Under the pieces are notes generated by a model. It was given only the letters and a program-made list of their open reading frames with translations, made no database searches and was not told the DNA's origin. Positions 61,501-64,000 of a stretch of DNA of 64,000 bases are shown here, in pieces. The stretch spans positions 6,746,502 to 6,810,501 of the forward strand of contig JAQNBH010000005.1 in NCBI GenBank assembly GCA_028752905.1, given 5' to 3'. Source of the stretch: Cladorhizidae sp. MBARI D1340-BT2 (Eukaryota; Porifera; Demospongiae; Poecilosclerida; Cladorhizidae). Each line of letters begins with the position of its first letter. The stretch's first letter is position 1. Made by a program: the position numbers and the translations under genes.

Positions 61501-63409
61501 TGAGGTTGCTTGCTGGAGCTGGTAGATGAACTCTTTGGGGGAGGCTCCCAAAAGAGAGGATGGAGGACTTTAGTTATACTGCGTGAGGTCATAAAGAAAA
61601 AGACTGTCATGAATCTATGCATGTCACGAACCTGTGACCATCGTCTTTATTAAAAATTAACCCATATCACGAAACTGTAATAGTCGTCCAGTAAGGGTTA
61701 ACTCTTAGACCCCGAGCGGCCGGTTTTTCGGCCGATACCTAGAGTGGTATATACCCGAGCGGCCGGTTTTTCCCCCCTTTCCCCCCCCCCCCCCCATTTT
61801 TTTGGGGGGGCATTATAATCAACTTTAAGGGGGGGGGGGGGGACATCTGCATTTAAAAAAAAATTTTTTTTCCACCTGTGGTTACAACTTTAGAGCTCAG
61901 TAGATTCTGCAAACTTCATGGTATGGACTTGATATATAGCTCAAAAGATAGGTCTCTCTGTGTGCTCTCTTGATACTAAAATATGTTTCATAGGTATAAC
62001 TATAGGCAAGTTACTAGACCCTAAAGCGGAGGGCCCTCAAAAACCTGCACCCGAAAACCGCCGGCCAAAACCACTCCGAGTTGCGAAGTGCAAAAAAAAT
62101 AAAAATGGTGCGAGTGGCTAGAGGAAGCTCTAGAGCATACAAGGACCATTTTGAGTAGGCGTTAAAAATTGATTACCTGGTCAAGCGCGCATTTGGAAAA
62201 TTGAAGGCGTTGAAGTGTCAACGCCTTCAATTTTCCACCCGCGCGCTTGACCAGGTAATAAATTTTTAACGCCTAATGAAAAAGGTCATTGCATGCTCTA
62301 GGGCTTCCTCTAGCCACTCGTACCAATTTCTTCTTTTTTTGCACTTAGCAATCTGGAGTTATTCTGGATGGGGACTTTGGGATGCAGGTTTTTGAGATCC
62401 CTCCACTTTAGGGTCTAGTAACTTGCCTATAGTTATACCTATGAAACATATTTTAGTATCAAAAGAGAGCACACAGAGAGACCTATCTTTTGAGCTATAT
62501 ATCAAGTCCATACCATGAAGTTTGCAGAATCTACTGAGCTCTAAAGTTGTAACCACAGGTTAAAAAAATAATAATTAAAGTTTGAAGATGTCACCCCTTA
62601 AACTTGTTAGTAATTTTTTCTCCAGGACCACAGGGTGGCAGGCACACACATATTAGGGAGCATAGGGTTCTAAGGGTTAAACACCTACAACTCGACTTCC
62701 CCCCCAACACACACACACACACAGAGTTATCGAAGTCTCAGACACCCACTATCTCACACCCACACACTCGACCCTCATGCACACACACTTAACCCCACAC
62801 ACACAAGAGTGATCGAAGTCTTAGACACCCACTATCACACACCCACACACTCGACCCTCATGCACACACACTTAACCCCCCACACACAGAGTGATCGAAG
62901 TCTTAGACACCCACACACCCACATCTAGTTCTTCATACCTCCAAATCCTAACACCTCCTTCAATTCTTGTCTGAAACGTAAGCTCAAAAAAAACAAGTCA
63001 AAGCCAGAGAAACGAATACCTCAAACAAGAAACACACCATCTTCAGATCCCCCTCCTCCTCAGACTCAACCTCCTCGTTTTCCTCTTCCAGTTTAAACGT
63101 CTTCTCCAGCTCTTCCACCTTCTCTCTCGCATGTTGTAACTGTCTCGTCTTTCCTGTCCACCAAGATATGTCCTTGCATTGCGTGTAGATCACGTGCATC
63201 CTGTTTGCTGGAATATAAGGTGACCTCAAACCAAAGAAGGCAACCAGAGCTAGCAATTCATTCTTTGTGTCCAGAGAAACATGCTCTCCTACAGAACAGA
63301 GGCATACGTGCAGTAAACTCCGGACTGCCGAGTGGCGCGAGAGAAGTGGGCTTACCTTTTTCTTTCATCTTATTGTATGCTCGCATGCATTTCCCTGCTT
63401 TGTGCCTTG
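36614..63409 (-). CDS. PTCD3: PTCD3 / mS39-like mitochondrial PPR protein, 20 exons seen, 5' end outside
   Basis: Pentatricopeptide protein; in vertebrates PTCD3 (mS39) is a mitochondrial small-ribosomal-subunit component needed for mitochondrial translation. Twenty GT/AG-bounded exons join in phase (minus strand): 63409-63356, 63288-63020 (or 63038), 62970-62939, 51876-51783, 51029-50969, 50878-50799, 50696-50648, 46003-45908, 45838-45788, 45639-45556, 45074-45046, 44929-44832, 44137-43893, 43822-43734, 43629-43565, 43322-43254, 40000-39959, 37727-37691 (or another tandem copy), 37260-37166 and 36653-36614. They give about 558 aa; the human protein is about 690, so some 100 N-terminal residues, including any targeting signal, lie beyond or were missed. 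Helix-turn-helix PPR blocks appear (YEAMIQGLLK, RAFELFDEMRSHGY, TFNALLEVAA, EPTLTTLWILLNSF). The order follows human PTCD3 as I recall it. Confidence 0.83.
36878..37165. repeat. ATACACACATGC-rich microsatellite
   Basis: Irregular repetition of CATGCATGCATACACACATA phrases within the last intron. On the minus strand the array begins at the exon-19 donor itself. Confidence 0.85.
37478..37740 (-). repeat. PTCD3: Four-copy 67-bp repeat, each holding exon 18
   Basis: Exactly periodic 67-bp repeat. Each unit carries a 37-nt exon-like segment (37727-37691, 37660-37624, 37593-37557, 37526-37490, minus strand) with a CTTCAG acceptor before it and a GTAACTT or GTAATTT donor after it. The exon enters in phase 2 and leaves in phase 0, fitting exons 17 and 19, and encodes roughly TRTTLSANKHWL. 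The gap between one copy's end and the next copy's start is 30 nt. Because 37 is not a multiple of three, only one copy can be used without breaking the frame. Confidence 0.72.
38030..39455. repeat. 21-bp minisatellite (TTCTCACTCCAGTGCAGCCCA)n
   Basis: About 65 units of TTCTCACTCCAGTGCAGCCC plus A. Variants include CATTCCAG and CCCGTCC, with a few 10-18-bp deletions. It is free of stops in several frames (for example 341 codons, 38036-39061), which follows from the 21-bp period rather than from a gene. It lies in the intron between exons 17 and 18. Confidence 0.92.
39460..39958. other. Intron sequence, no gene
   Basis: Unique intronic sequence between the 21-bp array and exon 17, with a GGGAGGGGAGG purine-rich patch near 39878-39905. 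Nothing else recognised. Confidence 0.5.
39959..40000 (-). CDS. PTCD3: PTCD3-like exon 17
   Basis: A 42-nt exon with acceptor TTCTAG and donor GTAAGA. It completes the split Trp codon from exon 16 and reads NYYALFEVVNEKP, leaving in phase 2. Confidence 0.65.
40600..41175. repeat. 73-bp minisatellite
   Basis: About seven units beginning AGCATCACCTCCTCCAAGAG and ending TGCTGACAATCTGGCAT, with one shortened unit near 40690-40760. It is intronic to the PTCD3-like gene. Confidence 0.9.
41720..42205 (+). repeat. Foldback-family arm with a 21-bp minisatellite inside
   Basis: Copy of one arm of the 61874-62560 hairpin element (same orientation as its left arm): AACTTCATGGTATG, TATATAGCTCAAAAGATAGG, then GAGGAAGCTCTA near 42153. 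At the position where relatives read GATACTAAAATA, eight units of a 21-bp repeat (CAGTTTGGATGTGTGCTTCAC) have expanded (41832-42008). It is intronic. Confidence 0.72.
42230..43253. repeat. 32-bp minisatellite starting at the exon-16 splice donor
   Basis: About 32 units (plus strand CTCATTCTATCAATATCTCT plus GCATGTTACTTA). On the minus strand each unit reads GATATTGATAGAATGA followed by (T or G)TAAGTAACATGCAGA. The array begins at the exon-16 donor, whose own sequence (GATATCGACAAAATGTG then GTAAGTAACATACAG) is recognisably a diverged unit, so the array appears to derive from the exon/intron junction. Confidence 0.85.
43254..44137 (-). CDS. PTCD3: PTCD3-like exons 13-16
   Basis: Exon 13 (44137-43893) is the longest intact block after exon 2: SGYVLALCRDDQPIELIMTE, then PLSVDVMAILLENSR and YAELFLACAKHKHLDFLEHL, donor GTGAGT. 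Exon 14 (43822-43734): RIDNWKTLNCFCKAINN. Exon 15 (43629-43565): DAGKYMIMLEKMIRWLMDN, donor GTAAGT. Exon 16 (43322-43254): PSKIPINTLIKLAHQSRDID, donor GTAAGT. Phases 1, 0, 2 and 2 are consistent. The intron between 14 and 15 is 104 nt and that between 13 and 14 is 70 nt. Confidence 0.8.
44150..44585. repeat. ~24-bp CAACAA/ATAATCAGAGG minisatellite
   Basis: About 18 units of ACATAATCAGAGGCAACAAC with a variable (AAC) stretch. On the minus strand it is GTT-rich and ends about 12 nt before the exon-13 acceptor, so it forms the region where branch point and pyrimidine tract are expected. Confidence 0.88.
44832..46003 (-). CDS. PTCD3: PTCD3-like exons 8-12
   Basis: Exon 8 (46003-45908): ETFNALLEVAAKDAS and YLQIMREMRHVGV. 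Exon 9 (45838-45788): EPTLTTLWILLNSFKTK. Exon 10 (45639-45556): GRSVIADIVSILEKNPGIIR. Exon 11 (45074-45046): KFFTVAIKA. Exon 12 (44929-44832): TETAMRLYGLAEKHADSGLI. All have GT/AG borders, and phases 1, 1, 1, 0 and 2 chain correctly. Exons 8-9 form a clear PPR motif pair; exons 10-11 match the KFF-containing segment of PTCD3. Confidence 0.82.
46014..46255. other. Intron start with CA and G runs
   Basis: Upstream flank of exon 8: (CA)n near 46074-46086 and a G run near 46137-46149, then the truncated edge of the gypsy element. Confidence 0.5.
46467..47240 (+). pseudogene. Integrase region of Gmr1-type element
   Basis: Retroviral-type integrase core. The first Asp is in MDIVGPLPQTEEGHRYI, the second in ILTDRGSNF, and the Glu in HPETDGMVERYNATLK, so all three DDE residues remain. 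The family-typical LLFAFRELPHQSTGFSPFEL follows. The N-terminal HHCC finger upstream (46280-46440) is damaged by deletion and frameshift. A 43-bp segment tandemly triplicated at 47099-47235 shifts the frame between the core and the C-terminal region; 43 is not a multiple of three. Confidence 0.85.
47240..48930 (+). pseudogene. RT-RNase H region of Gmr1-type element
   Basis: One long open frame (to the stop near 48568) starts in the integrase C-terminus (ARWKGPYPISEKLSRTTYKV) and continues into RT: GLIRVSRSPWAAPIVLVPKK, LRLCVDYRKLNAVTRPD, MPFGLVGAPSTFQRMM and active-site SAYMDDVVIFS. The RNase H connection SFLGLAGYYRQFVPNYA follows, with the first RNase H Asp in LQTDASDVGI. A small deletion makes a TAG there. 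A 24-bp tandem duplication (CCCACTTTTCCCGGAAGTTG...) follows near 48609-48656. RNase H resumes in another frame with ENYAAVEKECLAIV and VVTDHSCLRFLD, ending GNADGLSRQ. Confidence 0.87.
48965..49282 (+). mobile_element. 3' LTR of the Gmr1-type element
   Basis: It begins TGTCATGG directly after a polypurine tract (GGAGGAGATGGGGGGGAA). CCTATTTAAAGG near 49148 is a TATA-like promoter core, shared with the LTR at 31604. The end near CTACA is approximate. No target duplication could be paired because the 5' end is truncated. Confidence 0.68.
49290..50647. other. Intron sequence with (ATT)n and a degenerate repeat
   Basis: (ATT)n at 49456-49524. A degenerate repeat of TTTGGACTTGGCAACCTT / GGACATGGCTACCTTT phrases at about 49716-49810. 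The remainder is unrecognised. Confidence 0.55.
50648..51029 (-). CDS. PTCD3: PTCD3-like exons 5-7
   Basis: Exon 5 (51029-50969): YMNLRRAFELFDEMRSHGYQ, a textbook PPR helix B. Exon 6 (50878-50799): RTCTYNLLLLSLTKCLE and KVWPKAM. Exon 7 (50696-50648): YLLDHMTSELKVSPNT, leaving one base that completes the Glu of exon 8. Donors are GTTTGC, GTAAGG and GTGAGT. The exon-5 acceptor (GACTAG) directly follows the minus-strand end of a 40-bp tandem array. Confidence 0.83.
51035..51670. repeat. ~40-bp minisatellite abutting exon 5 acceptor
   Basis: About 16 units of CAGAATGTGCACACTGATAG plus GTATAGGGTCATCAACAACA, with variable (AAC) length and some truncated units. The last unit reaches the exon-5 acceptor on the minus strand. 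Confidence 0.9.
51783..51876 (-). CDS. PTCD3: PTCD3-like exon 4
   Basis: A 94-nt exon with acceptor ATCACAG and donor GTTAGT. It reads VENVAEKLFREDFIEEKNVG followed by TYEAMIQGLLK, matching the NNAERIF...MIRGMVK part of PTCD3 as I recall it. It is separated from exon 3 by an 11-kb intron. Confidence 0.82.
51950..52505. repeat. ~36-bp minisatellite (CACTCACTCACACAGAGAGAG...)
   Basis: About 15 units of CAGTCTTAAACACCCACTCA plus CTCACACAGAGAGAGAG, with AG-run length variation. It lies in the intron between exons 3 and 4. Confidence 0.9.
52506..53390. other. Intron sequence, C20 run
   Basis: Unique intronic sequence with a C20 run at 52803-52822. No coding feature seen. Confidence 0.5.
53390..61372. 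repeat. 8-kb 50-bp satellite array with 1682-bp higher-order repeat
   Basis: About 160 units of TGCCCTCTGCAACATCATCT, GAGCTGCACTCCTACTGCAT, GCTACTACTA. Most variation lies in the three bases after GCAC (TCC, TAC, GTC, TTG, TGC) and in occasional 8-14-bp deletions. A block of about 54.07-55.76 kb recurs at 55.76-57.44 kb with the same order of variants, offset 1682 bp (for example the rare TGCTGCTACGTCCCTGC at 55559 and 57241). It is intronic to the PTCD3-like gene; short open stretches are by-products. Confidence 0.93.
61373..61873. other. Array flank with poly-C/G runs and a short duplication
   Basis: (AT)n at 61376-61388. A duplicated phrase CCGAGCGGCCGGTTTTT near 61712 and 61757. Long C and G runs at 61779-61850. 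Confidence 0.6.
61874..62560. mobile_element. Foldback hairpin element, 687 bp
   Basis: Two arms of about 340 bp are inverted copies meeting at TTGAAGGCGTTGA-AGTG-TCAACGCCTTCAA (centre near 62216), with only small differences. The outer ends are ACCTGTGGTTACAACTTTAG and its complement. Single diverged arms occur at 19390-19685 and 41720-42205, so it belongs to a dispersed family. The right arm read on minus and the 41.7-kb copy on plus both encode KLHGMxLIYSSKDRSL. Confidence 0.85.
62690..62915. repeat. ~85-bp CA-rich tandem repeat
   Basis: Three units built on CACACACAGAGTGATCGAAG, TCTTAGACACCCACTATC and CTCGACCCTCATGCACACAC. It ends about 20 nt from the exon-3 donor. Confidence 0.82.
62939..63409 (-). 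CDS. PTCD3: PTCD3-like exons 1-3 (of those visible)
   Basis: Exon 1 (63409-63356): RHKAGKCMRAYNKMKEK, donor GTAAGC. Exon 2 (63288-63020, or ending 63038): GEHVSLDTKNELLALVAFFG, then an acidic linker KLEEENEEVESEEEGD like that of PTCD3. Exon 3 (62970-62939): a 32-nt exon reading RIEGGVRIW and leaving phase 2 into exon 4. The 67-nt intron between exons 1 and 2 is bounded by GTAAGC and CTGTAG. Upstream coding exons must lie beyond the window or remain unseen. Confidence 0.75.
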
Positions 63410-63599
63410 CTAGGTAGACTGGAGGGTCGGAAAGAGGAGGAAGAGGATGCAAGAGAGTCCAAGAGGAGATACAGAAAGAGGAATGAGCGAGTGAGCCCAA
63501 GAGAAGAAGAACATTGGAGGATGAAAGAGAAAATATGAGAAAGAAAGATGGATGAGCAAGAGCAAGTGAGGCAATGGAGGAAGGAGAGAAAAGGGGGCA

Positions 63600-64000
63600 G
63601 AGAAAGAGGAAATGAGGGGAGTGGAGGAGGAGGGAGTGGAGGAGGGAGTGGAGGAGGAGGGAGTGGAGGAGGAGGGAGTGGAAGAGGAGGGAGTGGAGGA
63701 GGAGGGAGTGGAGGAGGAGGGAGTGGAGGAGGAGGGAGTGGAGGAGGGAGTGGAGGAGGAGGGAGTGGAGGAGGAGGGAGTGGAGGAGGAGGGAGTGGAG
63801 GAGGAGGGAGTGGAGGAGGGAGTGGAAGAGGAGGGAGTGGAAGAGGGAGTGGAGGAGGAGAGAGTGGAGGAGGAGAGAGTGGAGGAGGAGGAAGTGGAAG
63901 AGGAGGAAGTGGAAGAGGAGGGAGTGGAGGAGGGAGTGGAGGAGGAGGGAGTGGAGGAGGAGGGAGTGGAGGAGGAGGGAGTGGAGGAGGAGGGAGTGGA
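63600..64000. repeat. GGAGGAGGAGGGAGT minisatellite, runs off the window
   Basis: A 12/15-bp unit GGAGGAGGGAGT / GGAGGAGGAGGGAGT, with GAAGAG variants, continuing past the last base. On the minus strand it is a pyrimidine-rich tract upstream of PTCD3-like exon 1. Confidence 0.92.

Noticed and set aside
36614..63409. Plant or bacterial origin suggested by PPR motifs
   Set aside because: The exon series follows animal PTCD3 in order and spacing, and the neighbouring cyclin-J-like gene and repeats are metazoan.

Overview
The window is nuclear DNA from an animal. It carries two conserved, intron-rich metazoan genes: a cyclin-J-like gene (minus strand, 117-1480) and most of a PTCD3 / mitochondrial ribosomal protein mS39-like pentatricopeptide gene (minus strand, 36614 to beyond 63409). 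Introns are often only 57-100 nt, and the repeat types present (hAT, Merlin, Penelope-like, an INT-first Ty3/gypsy element) are typical of marine invertebrates. A sponge or other early-branching or marine invertebrate is my best guess, but the sequence does not settle it. There are no operons, bacterial gene layouts or CRISPR.

Layout. 0-1.5 kb: cyclin-J-like gene in four exons whose phases join exactly. 1.75-2.05 kb: two candidate exons of an unrecognised gene. 6.4-9.2 kb: dead hAT transposon with terminal inverted repeats. 9.6-15.7 kb: graveyard of retroelements (LINE RT fragment on plus, LINE on minus, two Penelope-like GIY-YIG tails). 20.8-21.7 kb: 905-bp TTAA-flanked MITE-like element. 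21.9-31.4 kb: two head-to-tail degenerate copies of an unnamed multicopy metazoan ORF, each with two minisatellites grown from its own coding sequence. The first copy is also split by a complete Merlin element and a solo LTR, both with clean target-site duplications. 31.4-34.8 kb: four tRNA-Arg-derived copies around a degraded Ty3/gypsy element. 34.9-35.8 kb: two minisatellites. 36.6-63.4 kb: the PTCD3-like gene, whose introns are largely tandem repeats, plus a second Ty3/gypsy element (46.3-49.3 kb), an 8-kb 50-bp satellite (53.4-61.4 kb) and a 687-bp foldback hairpin (61.9-62.6 kb). The window ends in a GGAGGA-type array.

Most striking: (1) splice sites of the PTCD3-like gene repeatedly coincide with the edges of tandem arrays, including a 37-nt exon present in four complete copies on a 67-bp period and a 32-bp array starting exactly at a splice donor; (2) the gypsy-like retroelement encodes integrase upstream of reverse transcriptase, the Gmr1-type order; (3) two minisatellite families arose inside one coding sequence and later took a Merlin element and a solo LTR. 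All identifications come from reading translations against remembered family features; no search was run.
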